DNA from: Smallanthus sonchifolius
Lineage: Eukaryota > Streptophyta > Magnoliopsida > Asterales > Asteraceae
DNA length: 64,000 nt
Assembly: GCA_023525975.1 (NCBI GenBank)
Contig: CM042042.1
Coordinates: forward strand, 45,271,880-45,335,879
Direction: 5' to 3'
In this document: positions 34,890 to 45,247 of the stretch, one piece after another
Layout of the letters: each line of letters opens with the position of its first letter
Position numbering within the stretch: the first letter of the stretch is position 1
Translations under genes and position numbers: made by a program
The notes under the pieces: model-generated
The model's database searches: none
What the model was told of the DNA's origin: nothing
What the model saw: the letters and a program-made list of their open reading frames with translations, nothing else

Positions 34890-36640
34890 ATGCACAACAC
34901 TCGCTCGCAGGGATCACCATCTTATTCTGCTTTCCTAGAGCCCGAGCGAGAGCTACACTAGCGCACCTGCGACTTTCGGGAGCGTTTGAAACAGTTGTAC
35001 GAAAACCAGGTTACATTTCCTACTATGGGCGACGCTGACCCACCAGCGAGGCGTACAGTACACCAGAGGGCCAGTGATGGGGTCACAGGCGCGAGATCTT
35101 CGATCATGCGCCCCGCTATTCCTAATGTCAACTCCTGGCAGATCCCATAACATGTCATGAGTACGATCACTCATGCTACTCAGTTCCACGGCCTGGAGGA
35201 TGAGGATGCACCCGCGCATGTATCACGCTTTACGCGCATATGTGATACCTTCAACATCATGGGTGTGTCTAAGGATTCAATCTACTTGCGTCTCTTCCCA
35301 TTCTCCCTCTCTGGTGTAGAAGCATGTTTTTGTAACTATAGATAAAATTCTATGTATCGGTGTACGTGGCTAGTACGCAGGAGGGTGTTCCTGAGTACTT
35401 AGCCTGCACACCAGTTTGGTCATGCGTACTTAGAAAGTACGCAAGGCTTTTGCCTTATTTACTTGTCAAGTACGCATGACCAAACACAGCGTACTAAGAC
35501 AAGTACGCAGGTAATGTTCCTTCCCCTATAAATAGAAGACTTGTCTTCATCTGTAGGTGGAACTTCTGGAACAAGGTTGAGAGGTGTCCGGGTCGGGACG
35601 AGCTCTCCCGACCCCTGGACCGTGAGGGTAGATGAGAGATGTGTGCTCCTTCGGTATGTGGTTTGTAATACGGGATGACTTCTATGTTATGGATTACGTA
35701 TCATTTCATTCTCTTATTTGTTGTTCATGTATTCTCTATCTCGTTTTCTTAGTTCCCACTCAAATCACAGAACAGATCCGCGTAATTCCGCGGCGCGACG
35801 AGGCTCCTGGGATCTACATCTGGGCGTGCTTCTACTTGGCTCGATAATCTTCCAGACAACTCAATCACCACTTGGGATCATCTCGAAGCCATGTTCTTCA
35901 ATAAATACTATCCACCTTCCAGGGCCGCTCGCCTTAGGGATCAAATCCACTCCTTCTAGATGGAACTTGACGAGCACTATCACATGGCCTGGTAGCGGTT
36001 CAAGGTGCTATTGAGCCGATGTCCCCAGCGTGGTCTTTTTAACTAGGCGATAGTGGAGAAATTCTATAATGTCCTTACCTTCGAGAAGCAGCAAATGTTT
36101 AATACAGCTGCAGGAGGCCATATCATGGAAAAGTTTGAGCCTGCTGAGTGTGAGGAGATGTTCAAGAGCTTCGCACAATCCGAACAGCAGTATCCCTCTA
36201 CTAGGACTTCCATTCCTAGTGCTAGAGCACCCACCTCGTCTCCTAGAGGTGTGCATCAGTTCACTCCTGATTCTAGTGTGGCTGCTGCCCTCGCTTCTAT
36301 GGCTAATGAAATTAAGGAGTTGAAGCTCAGTGCTCAGCGGTGTCAAGTGTGCATGGGAGGCCACGACACCCGTGATTGCCCAGTGATCAATCAAGAGCAG
36401 GTGAGCTATGCTGGCAACCAACACCAGAACTGAGGGTACAACAACTACAACTCATTTGGCTCGGGATGGAGATCTGGAAATAACCCATCGGGGTTTAATG
36501 GTCGTCAACAATTTCAGCAGAATGGAGGAGGAGAGACAGGACCTAGCACGGGAAGCAGTGTCGACAAGATCTTCTTTCCAACAAGAAGAAGCTAGAGGAG
36601 GTCTCTAAAGTCTCACTTAGTGAGCAACGTTCTGTGGTAG
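34890..36640 (+). pseudogene. Athila-like gag, split by a solo LTR
   Basis: Begins MHNTRSQGSPSYSAFLEPER, with stops near 34959 and 35148. The capsid region FHGLEDEDAPAHVSRF and YLRLFPFSLSG is interrupted at 35314 by a solo LTR. It resumes at 35819 with STWLDNLPDNSITTWDHLEA, KYYPPSRAARLRDQI, and ends with a zinc-knuckle-like CQVCMGGHDTRDCP (about 36342-36382) and an Asn/Gly/Gln-rich tail. Several further stops. The gag type (FHGLEDEDA, ITTWDHL) is that of Athila/Tat retrotransposons. Confidence 0.82.
35315..35818 (+). mobile_element. solo LTR inserted in the Athila-like gag
   Basis: 504 bp, begins TGTAGAAGCATG, ends GGGATCTACA, and is flanked by TCTGG on both sides (35310-35314, 35819-35823). 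TATA box CCTATAAATAGAAG at 35524-35537. Upstream of it is a cluster of GCGTACTT/AAGTACGC palindromes (35365-35510). Removing it mentally restores collinearity of gag. Family not identified. Confidence 0.9.
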
Positions 36641-36645
36641 TGTAG

Positions 36646-37186
36646 AACAAGTTGCCAGAGAAACTGGGAGATTCGGGTCATTTCACGATCCCATGTCACC
36701 TAGGCAGTTTGCCTTTGCACCACGCGTTGGCCGACTTAGGTGCTAGCATCAATCTGATGCCATATTCTCTTTATAAGCAGCTAGACCTAGGTGAACCACA
36801 GCCGACGCGCATAAGCATATCCTTGGCTGACCGCTCAGTCAAGTATCCACGGGGAATTATGGAGAATCTGTTAGTGAAAGTAGGCAAATTTGTCTTCCCC
36901 GTGGATTTTGTCATTCTAGAATGAAGGTGGATGACGGAGTCCCACTCATCTTAGGGCGCCCATTCCGGCGCACCGCCAAGGCAGTAATCGATGTCTTTGA
37001 TGGAAAATTCACACTTCGTGTGGGGGATGAGTCGGTAATATTTGATGCCACACAGTCTGTGAAGGATGTTAGCGAGCATAGCCACTCCGTGTGCATGCTT
37101 GATTCCTTCATGGACTACCATCAGGACTCTGATCCACGTTTAGACGTTGGTGAACCCGATCCTAATTTAAAAGAACCATCTGATTA
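36646..37186 (+). pseudogene. Athila-like aspartic protease region
   Basis: HALADLGASINLMPYSLYKQ carries the active-site DLGAS variant used by Athila/Tat proteases. ISLADRSVKYPRGIMENLLV and FPVDFVILE follow, then a 1-base frame change near 36920, then VPLILGRPFRRTAKAVIDV. The frame runs to a stop at 37185. The pol domains that normally follow are absent. Confidence 0.82.
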
Positions 37187-39810
37187 GGCAGTTGAGTTAG
37201 AGAGATTGTTGGTTGAGCCGGATGAAGAAGGTGATGAGGTGCCTGATGATCTGCTGGAGATGATGGCAGAGTTAGATGAGATCATAGGCACAACCCCAAG
37301 TGTGGGAAAGTTGGTGGAAGTTGTAGAGGACCCGGATGATCCGGGTGGAGTTTTAGAGGTCACGTCCGTAGCTAATCCCATTCCAGAACCGCAACTCATC
37401 ATTATCATGCATTCTGAGAGGGTGAGTGTTGACCCGAACAGTAGTTCCAATACTCCTAGTTCTAGGCCACCCCATGAGAGAAGCCGTGTGTTGAGAGACG
37501 TGGGTGAGTTAGAGAGAGTGAAAACCCCAAGTGTGGGGAAGTATAGGGATACATATTACTTGGTTATTTGATGCATATCATTTTTGGACTGGGTAGATAT
37601 AAGCTACGGTGGAAGGAGTGAAGTGATGGATGTGATAAGAGTTCTATGCGTGATAGGGATTTGAGTGTGATAAGTCTGTGCACAACCGGGAGACCGTGGA
37701 GGATGAAGGCGGTATCGGTTAGGATCAAGGAGAAGCCTCCTAATAGGCTTGTTTGATTCTCGGGCAAGTGCCCGGGATGTAGAGTTTGTATGCTTTCTTT
37801 GGTTTGAGTCCATATCAATTCCTGTGTTTCTCGGTATCTGTGTTTTGTTTGTGTCGTGTCTTGCTGGGATTTGGGCCTGATTTGGCATGGGAAATCGTTG
37901 GGAACGAAGTTCCACGTATGTTTATATATGTTTTTATGCTTGGGACAGGGTTTTAAAGAAATTGGGTGAAGAAAAATTTTAAGGGGTCTAAAATATTCTA
38001 AGTATAAAATGGAAATTTTTTCTTAACTTTCTGTTACCAGCACTCCTTCGCGGTATGCGAAACATGAACCCAAGTCTCTCGCGGTACGCGAGAGACAAAC
38101 TTTAATGCCGGCTTGTTTGTCATTACCTCGGGGTACGCGAGGGGTGAAGCCTGCTTTCTCACGGTACACGAGAGGCATTTGATTTGCCACTTGTTCTTTG
38201 TTTTCCCATGGTTACCCGCACCGACCAGCAGATCACCATTCTTACACCACTCACCATCACTCAACACCATCTAGCATCCACCATCACTCACCACCCTCCA
38301 TATCATCATCTCTCATCATCCATCCATCATTCATCATATCATATATCCATCATCCATATCATATTCACCACTCAACACCGACCATGGGAAACTTAGGATC
38401 CGTTCGTAACCGATGATTTTTTTTCTTGCCATGGCGTTCATGTCTATGTGTTTGTCACCCATCGGGTACGTGTCCTTGCATTCTATCTAGAGTCGTAGTG
38501 AGTCAGTTTGAGTCTTTTATTTTGTGTTAGTTTGATGTTGCGGGTATGTGTGAGTTTAGTTTTGCAGGTGTACATCATTCTGTCCGTACTCAATCTCCAT
38601 TCGGACGAAATTGATCCTGATATCTTATTGAGCAACCCAGCAGTGTGTGCAACCGCGACCGAAATGCTATACGGTGCACACGAGGAAGAACGAAGCTTTA
38701 CATTCACTTGAATGCATCTACATTACTAACTAAGTCGCTTCTTGATTATTTTTGCATCTTTGTTTTAATGTGTCTTGCTTCACATTGAGGATAATGTGTC
38801 TTTCAAGTGTGGGGATGTGAGTGTCTAAGTCTCAGTTTGTGTCTTTATAAAATTACAAAAATACAAAAAAAATTAAAATTTTGAAAAAAAATGTCCTTTG
38901 AAATGAAAAGTTTTTGCATAATAAATGGAAAATGATAGTACAACTGAATCTACTTGTTTGTTTAAATGAATAAATTTTTGAAAACGCGTTTAATTAGTGA
39001 TGTTTTGGTAGACCCGGCCGACTTGAATAGGTTAAATAGCTTGTCAGTGTTACTTAGGATTAATCACTTAATAATATCATGATATCTTGTGGGTACTCAT
39101 CTTAGGGTGTCAGTAATACTGAAATTGTTAACATAGGGTGATAGGTACCACGTTAAGTTAATATTTAAAAGTTTTTGAAAACTTTCATGGCACACCACTC
39201 TCTTTTTATGAGAATAAATCTGAGTTTCGGTGGCGCCTATTCCATAAATCAATAATTTCCATAATTACGAGATTAATTAATTTGAAAACTGAGTTTTGCT
39301 TATGTGTTTTCCTCTGGGATGGCGACATGGAGAATACACCCCTAAGTGAGATTCATGTGCTTAAATGTGTAGAATCTAGTCTATGTGTTAGCTTCCGGGA
39401 TAGTGACTTGGTTGAGACGCCTCTAGACGTAAGTTCTTATGCTTTAATTAACGCTCAGTTCCACCCATTCATTCCATAATCCATTGATTTCTAAAAATCT
39501 GTAAATCTTAGTTTAACGTGGTGGGAAAATCTACATGGTTTAACCCGTGCCTAAACATGACCTTGAGACGGGATTAGATAGAGTTGTAGCTTCTAAGTGT
39601 GAGTCACATAGGTGGATTGATTGTTGTATAAATTGGAATTAGAACATATTACAGGGGCTAGATAGTTGGTGCTTGGGTTTAATCGGACAGAAATACTAAT
39701 TATTGTTTTATAACGCGTGAGTATGTTTAACTAATTGGTAATTGATGTTTATAAAGTTAGATCTCAGTTATGATTCCATTGCAGACTTTTTCGAGAACGA
39801 AAAAAGGTTA
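37187..39810 (+). other. non-coding 3' region of the Athila-like element
   Basis: 2.6 kb between protease and purine tract. It contains an acidic frame (37206-37568, PDEEGDEVPDDLLEMMAELD) with no recognisable domain, a palindrome cluster at 38045-38178, CATCA-rich low complexity at 38230-38380, and AT-rich sequence. No RT or integrase in any frame. A long 3' spacer is normal for Athila/Tat, but it normally follows a complete pol. Confidence 0.6.
38043..38178. repeat. cluster of four CGGTACG palindromes
   Basis: TTCGCGGTATGCGAA, TCTCGCGGTACGCGAGA, CCTCGGGGTACGCGAGG and TCTCACGGTACACGAGA, spaced 30-45 bp apart. Each is an imperfect palindrome around GGTAY; arms differ between copies while largely keeping complementarity. 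Related copies lie in the LTR at 40027-40152. Confidence 0.85.
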
Positions 39811-39820
39811 AGTGTGGGGA
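39811..39820 (+). promoter_or_regulatory. polypurine tract of the Athila-like element
   Basis: AGTGTGGGGA directly before the LTR start TGTTTGATTTTGTTGC. Confidence 0.75.
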
Positions 39821-41443
39821 TGTTTGATTTTGTTGCAAAGCACACATGTATTTCCGCCATGTTTAGAGTCATTTTAATTATTTTATATTTTGTTTTAGTC
39901 GTGTTTGTATACAATTGAGTCTTTGTTATGTTCTCAGGTGCTCGTAATGATTACAAGTGAAAATCAGAAGAAACCTAGCACGAGAATGAAGTCGGGAGTT
40001 CAAAAGTTAAAAATGGGGAAATTATGCCTTTCACGGTACGCGAGAAGCCGAGAAGATATCTTCACAGTACGCGAAGATGTGAAAATCCGGTCGCGACTAT
40101 TTTGTTCCTCGCGGTAGGCGAGGAACCGTTACCCATTTCTCGCGGTACGCGAAGGCCTCAAGTTCCGAGAAAAAAAAACCCTAGTTTTGATTTTAATAGA
40201 TTTGTAATCCCATTATCAAGGGAGTTCATATTCTTGTCGTCCAGAGAAGAGTTGAAGGCGATTTTGAGACTAGAGGAGGCAATTGAAGTGAAAATTTGAA
40301 GACTTTGAACACCGGGTTCGTTTATTTAAGCGTTTTCGGTTCCAAAGCTTGAACCTTTATCTTTGTTTCTTGTGTTTGAACCATGATTGTGTTTAATTCT
40401 TCTGTTTTGAATGTTTTAAGTATGATCGTAGGCTAAAACATTGATACTATCTAGGTCTTATGATGAATGCTTCATAAAGTTTAGATTTTTATCGGGTTTT
40501 GGATATTGAATGATGTTTTATGATTTTGTAACAATCCTAGTATGATTATTCTGATGAACTTGCATGCTTAATTCTGATTTAGTGATTGATTATTAATTCC
40601 TTGCGTTGATTGTGGTTTTCTGCGATGTGTAATTAGCGTATCGTGATCATAGATTTTTTGGTGGTTTGCTAGACGTAGTGACCATAGGAATTATCATTGA
40701 GTACTGATTTGAATTGAGTGTTCTTCCTAGTTCAATACCCGAGAGGTGAGAATTAGCCGTTTAGTCTTCGTCATTAGGAATCCGAGTGTCAACTGTCTGA
40801 GAGGAAGTTGGTTTAGGTGTCTAGTGATCTGTTGCTATTCTGAATCATAGTTATTATTCTGAGATTACCCCGTGCATTCTTTGAATGTATGATGGATAAT
40901 GAGACTGAGAGATAATCTATCCATTAGGGTACATTGTCATAGTTGGAAATACCTAAGAGGTGATCCAACCATCTGGTGATTTTAGTACACTTTAGGTGCC
41001 TTAGTTGGTGACACACTGAGAGTGATTAGGGATCCACTAGGTTGTCTATAGTTGTTATCTTTAAAAACCCAGATCCATCATTGTTTCCAAAACCGGCAAA
41101 AGTTGTGCTTTGCAAGTAGGATTTAGACCTAGGTAGTATTATTCCCATATCCTGATTTCACATTTGTTCTTGTTTCTTGATAGTTTGAGTGGACCTCGGT
41201 TTATTGCATAATTAGCTTAATAAGTAGTGTAGTCAACCCCCAAACCAATCAATCTTAAGTCCGAGTCTAGTTTTGTTATTCAGTGTCTCTAGGGTTCGAT
41301 AATCCGATTTACCATTAAGTTGCGCTACACTCGATAGGTTCACTTGCATGTCAGTGCGGTTTAGTTCATAGGTTTTCCATTTATTACTTAGGAGTCTAGG
41401 TTAGGTTTTATAGTTATTTTTATAGACCGTCTGGACGACATCA
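39821..41443 (+). repeat. 3' LTR of the Athila-like element
   Basis: 1623 bp, TG...CA ends. 40958-41443 is paralleled by the interrupted 5' LTR. It contains four GGTA palindromes at 40027-40152 that belong to the same family as those at 38043-38178. Confidence 0.88.
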
Positions 41444-41954
41444 GAATCCTACGTGCATTTCATCCTTTTATTTCCTGGACCAGATCTTATGTCTGTCCAT
41501 ACTCCTTTCTTATCATGTTTTATTCATTACCTGGAAAAAATTTTGAAAATAAAACGTCAGCGCGAACGCCGGTGAATACAATATCTTGACATTAAAATCA
41601 TTTGGCACAAACAAGTATTAATTTCATAATCACAACTTTATGTTCAATCTACACACTCAGCATGCCCCTCCTGTTCAATCGCACCACAGTATACACGGGT
41701 ACTATGTCTTTATAACATCGGGGACTCCATGTCTCCTCATTTGTTATAAAGGGAAGTACCAGCTTCAATCCTGGAATTTCACCCGAGACCCATGTATCCC
41801 TTGCAAGTTTTACATATACCTATGGTCTTAATGCTTATCTATAGAAAAACGTTGAGCATTACTTCGTTAACCTTTATTTGGCCATTTTCGTAAATAAAAT
41901 GTTTGACACAAGTTTTAAAAGAGATAAAGTATTGACTTTTTTTATGGGAATGAG

Positions 41955-42222
41955 TGTAACACCCTAGGCGAATCCCACATCGGCCGTGCACAAGAGAGAT
42001 CCTTGGTTCATAAGGAATGCTCTGCCTCTTAAATCAACAACGCGTTTTGGGGCTTAATGTAGTGGATGAGAGGAGAACTCCACAGTTAAGCGTGCTCGGG
42101 TGGGAGTAATCCAGGGATGGGTGACCCCTGGGAAGTTTTCACCCGGGCAACCAAAAACAAATCCGTGAGCTCTTAGTGGGCAAAGCGGACAATATTGTTG
42201 GTATGAGGGGCCGGATGTTACA
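41955..42222 (+). repeat. Cassandra 5' LTR with 5S-like domain
   Basis: Starts TGTAACACCC, ends CCGGATGTTACA. The part at about 42062-42141 carries the 5S rRNA internal control region words GTTAAGCGTGCTCGGGTGG and GGATGGGTGACC followed by CTGGGAAGTTTT. This is a retrotransposon sequence, not a 5S gene; the 5S 5' third is not preserved. Confidence 0.93.
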
Positions 42223-42224
42223 AA

Positions 42225-42237
42225 TGGTATCAGAGCC
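42225..42237 (+). promoter_or_regulatory. Cassandra primer-binding site
   Basis: TGGTATCAGAGCC two bases after the LTR, exact initiator tRNA-Met complement. Confidence 0.92.
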
Positions 42238-42392
42238 ACTCTTGTGTCGTTCGGGATGGTCGAGCAAACCTCAGCGATCACGCTTGAGTCCCCGGGGGTG
42301 TTCAGAAGGACACCTTAGGCGAATCCCACATCCCTGAATTGGATGGTGGGGCAAACCTCATCGAGGACGATGAGTCCAAAAGGGGGGGTGAT

Positions 42393-42661
42393 TATAACAC
42401 CCTAGGCGAATCCCACATCGGCCGTGCACAAGAGAGATCCTTGGTTCATAAGGAATGCCCTGCCTCTTAAATCAACAACGCGTTTTAGGGCTTAATGTAG
42501 TGGATGAGAGGAGAACTCCACAGTTAAGCGTGCTCGGGTGGGAGTAATCCAAGGATGGGTGACCCCCTGGGAAGTTTTCACCCGGGCAAACAAAAACAAA
42601 TCCGTGAGCTCTTAGTGGGCAAAGCGGACAATATTGTTGGTATGAGGGGCCGGATGTTACA
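42393..42661 (+). repeat. Cassandra 3' LTR with 5S-like domain
   Basis: Follows the purine tract AAAAGGGGGGGTGAT. Begins TATAACACC (TG changed to TA) and is otherwise collinear with the 5' LTR, with one extra C in the GACCCCCTGGG run. Same 5S-like block at about 42501-42580. Confidence 0.93.
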
Positions 42662-42904
42662 ATGAGCCTCTAGAGTCAAAAGCTTAACGTCTAGCTTCTT
42701 AACTTGATTTCTCTAGCGTTCCGACCTTTTTACGAGCGTCCCTTCTTAATCCGAGTACCATGAGGAGCGGGAGTTGGACCGGGATCGTCGGAGAGTGGGC
42801 TAGGGTTCACCTGGAACGAGATTTAAAAGTTGGAAACGTGTTTGGGATGAGGAAAATCGACTGAAGTCGATCAACTATTTATAGGCTGTCATCCGGGTTC
42901 ATGT

Positions 42905-43335
42905 CAAACCGATATGGCTGGGGATGTCGGTCCGACATCCGACTTAGCCCACGTTAGCCCTAGATGTCCACATCCGATTGGACCGAACATATTTGGCGGC
43001 ATATCGGACCGATATGTGGACCATGTTGGTCCGATATCCAGACCCCTGTCCCATCATTAGGATTGAGTCACTAAACACTTGTCAACACCATATTTTGCGG
43101 CTGAGAGGGGGTTGCCGAACCGCTATGGATAGATGTCGGTCCGATAACCGACTTAGCAATTTATTACGGACCGATATGAGAATGGATGTCGGTCCATTAT
43201 CTAACCCTAGTTCACTTCGGACCGATATAAATATAGATGTCGGTCCGCCATTGGACTTAGTTTATCCTCGGCCCGATATCATAACTTAATTTCACTTCGG
43301 ACTGATATGGGGTGCGATGTCGGTCCGATATAAAT
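42905..43335. repeat. degenerate array of CGGACCGATAT/TCGGTCCG hairpin units
   Basis: At least five units in which CGGACCGATAT is followed 7-15 bases later by ATGTCGGTCCG or close variants. One compact unit is the palindrome CATATCGGACCGATATG near 43000. It lies between the start and the TATA box of the truncated LTR. Confidence 0.75.
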
Positions 43336-43445
43336 TTCATATGTTTCTTTTATTTTCAACCCTACACTTTGGTATTGTTACACTTATAGTCCCTAGGGTT
43401 TACCTTTTTTGTCAAATCTTGGACATTTTTGTGGCAGGTGTTACA

Positions 43446-44640
43446 GTACTATACGATACCTATACTATAGTATTCGATACCATATTATACGATACGATAT
43501 GATACGTGTGACAACTGGTAAATTTACAGAATAATTATTTAAATATAATTACATGAGACTGTGCATATTAGACTTAATATTAATTAATTAGGTCTAACCG
43601 AGTCTAGCAGAGTCCACCCACTATGCAACTTATGAGGGAAATTTTAGAAATTTCCATGACGCAACGACACTCGTACGCGTTGGTGATAAACTTTAATAAA
43701 ATAAACCCCTCGAAAACATTCACTTTTTTTATATTTGAGAATACCCAACTATATGGAAATAAATCTTAAATATTTTACTCGAGCACGCATTATGGCAAAA
43801 GAATTAAACGTATATTTTTTCTTATATACCTGACGTGGTACCTTACCGACACGTAACGACTATTGAAAACCGACATCATGCGGGTAATTTATCGAACTTG
43901 GACTAGCAGGTAACACCTAACACTACACTACCTTAGCCCCCCCCCCCCCCCTCCCCTCTCGGCCGAAAGCACCAAGAAGGGGTGTTTCCCCTTGTCTCCA
44001 TGCACCAACACGAGACATTTGTGTCTCATGAGACATCCTTGTCCCCCTTGAAGACAATAGAACTAATGGGTTTTACACCTTTGGAAGGCTATATATAATG
44101 CATACCTTCACCACAACACAAAACCCCACTCTTCCTCTCTTTCTATCGACAATACCCAAAGACCACCTCCCTCCTATTTCCTTGGTAGTTTACGGCTACA
44201 ACAACGTCACACCACTCCACCACCCACCATCGCACACCGCCACTCTCCTCCCTCCGTTCACGGGACCCCTGCCACCTTTACGGTTTTTCGGAAACAAAAC
44301 GAAGCTCCACCACTTTGTACGGGTTCTCAAATTTGAACTTGTGGTCTCCAGGTCTCGAGTATTCAAGACTCTTTACCAATAAACGCATCTCGAAATCCTA
44401 ATGCCGCATCAGGACTCGTAAAGTTTTAAGGTGAAGGTGGTAATGATAGGAAGACGAGTAGATACACATCCGAGTAGAAGAACAATCATGGAAAGGTGCG
44501 GGTGAAAAGCTAGGGTTTGAAGGAACGAGGTTGAAGAATAGTCGTGGAGAGTACCGGAAAAAGTTTGATATGCTTAGGAAATCCTTACACGACATCAGAT
44601 TCCTTGATACGTGTGCGAAAATTTATATATAAACTCATCA
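43446..44640 (+). other. probable LTR-like block, unassigned
   Basis: It starts near 43505 with TGTGACAACTGGTAAATTTA, preceded by GATACG; a second GATACGTGTG occurs at 44607. A run of 16 C lies at 43938-43953 and a TATA box (GGCTATATATAATG) at 44086-44099. A 95-residue frame after the TATA has no recognisable domain. I read it as a solo LTR of an unknown family, but no clean ends were established. Confidence 0.35.
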
Positions 44641-45007
44641 AAATAAAAAAATAACTCTAACACCTATACGACTCGTATAGGTCCATACGAGTTTTATAGG
44701 ACAGCTGCCGAATCTTTTGATACCCTGAAACCTATATGAATCGTATGCCACCGATGGTGATCAAAAGATCCGTCCGGGGTGTACATATTTGGCCTTTTCT
44801 AATGTATGTTTGTGATGATGCTTTAACCAACTTGCAATGACAAAAAAATAATTACTATGTTCTACAGTTTGCAACCATTATTAATAGTATAGTTCTATTT
44901 TTTTTTGTATGTTTGACCACAAAACTTTTTCACTTGAAAGTTTGGACATATATTTTCTATATATAGTATCCTCGGTTAACGTATTATTTTTAAAAATTAA
45001 TCACCAA
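44641..45007. other. intergenic, one palindrome
   Basis: Contains the 21-bp palindrome ACCTATACGACTCGTATAGG plus T (from 44663) and looser relatives at 44690 and 44730. Nothing else recognised. Confidence 0.4.
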
Positions 45008-45165
45008 TTTTTTTTTTCTGAAAGGCTAACTCTTAATCCCGTGGAGGGCACTGACAAAATTCCGTTCGTCAGGATTAGAACCATGACCTTCGCATGAGGA
45101 AAACCTTTTACTGAAAAACCCTCGGACCATCAGACTAGAAATCTTATGGCCTCACTAAATTTTTA
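45008..45165 (-). mobile_element. tRNA-derived SINE
   Basis: On the minus strand it begins near GAGGCCATAAGATTTC. A box A-like TAGTCTGATGG and box B-like GGTTCTAATCC lie about 55 bp apart. It ends GGGATTAAGAGTTAGCC, TTTCAG and an A-rich tail (45008-45020). Possible target duplication: AAATTTAGTGA on the 5' side against AAATTGGTGA after the tail (imperfect). Box spacing is normal, unlike the SINE at 10961. Confidence 0.75.
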
Positions 45166-45247
45166 ATGGGAGAATTTCATATATATTTCTACAAACTTGC
45201 TTAATATCATATATATTCAATATAAACTTTAAATATCAAATATATCA

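Larger units (their letters stand above)
23804..41443 (+). mobile_element. Athila/Tat-like Ty3/gypsy element, gag-pro only, hosting nested insertions
   Basis: A 5' LTR remnant (23804-23883 plus 34296-34704) is interrupted by another gypsy element. A tRNA-Asp-type primer site, gag, aspartic protease, a long non-coding 3' region, a purine tract and a 1623 bp 3' LTR follow. No RT, RNase H or integrase is found between protease and 3' LTR. The left 1.1 kb of the 5' LTR is missing, compared with 39821-40957 in the 3' LTR. Lineage is inferred from the primer site and the ALADLGASINLMP and PLILGRPF protease motifs. Confidence 0.82.
41955..42661 (+). mobile_element. Cassandra TRIM retrotransposon, complete
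   Basis: Two LTRs (41955-42222, 42393-42661), primer site for initiator tRNA-Met, purine tract, and 5-bp target duplications ATGAG (41950-41954, 42662-42666). The LTRs contain a 5S rRNA-derived domain. The internal region is about 170 bp and non-coding, as in all TRIMs, so it depends on other elements' proteins. I count about six differences between the two LTRs. Confidence 0.95.
41444..43445 (-). repeat. truncated gypsy-type LTR hosting a Cassandra element
   Basis: On the minus strand it starts TGTAACACCTGCC (43445), has a TATA box (GCCTATAAATAG, about 42886-42897), and continues to where the Athila-like LTR begins. Between its start and TATA it is packed with CGGACCGATAT...ATGTCGGTCCG words (42905-43335). 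A Cassandra TRIM lies at 41955-42661. No internal region follows, so it is a solo or broken LTR. Its far end was lost or covered. Confidence 0.55.

Noticed and set aside
37206..37568. Acidic 121-residue ORF as a host or element gene
   Set aside because: Opposite strand is also open for 88 residues, composition is biased, and no domain is recognised. Kept only as part of the non-coding spacer.
42062..42580. 5S rRNA genes
   Set aside because: Only the internal control region similarity is present, twice, inside Cassandra LTRs with primer site and target duplication. Not an rDNA unit.
41444..43445. LTR of the same family as the inner gypsy element
   Set aside because: Both have TATA boxes and palindromic arrays, but the array sequences and surrounding DNA do not align by eye.
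44098..44382. 95-residue ORF after a TATA box
   Set aside because: No recognisable domain, lies in an LTR-like block, low-complexity Pro/His composition.
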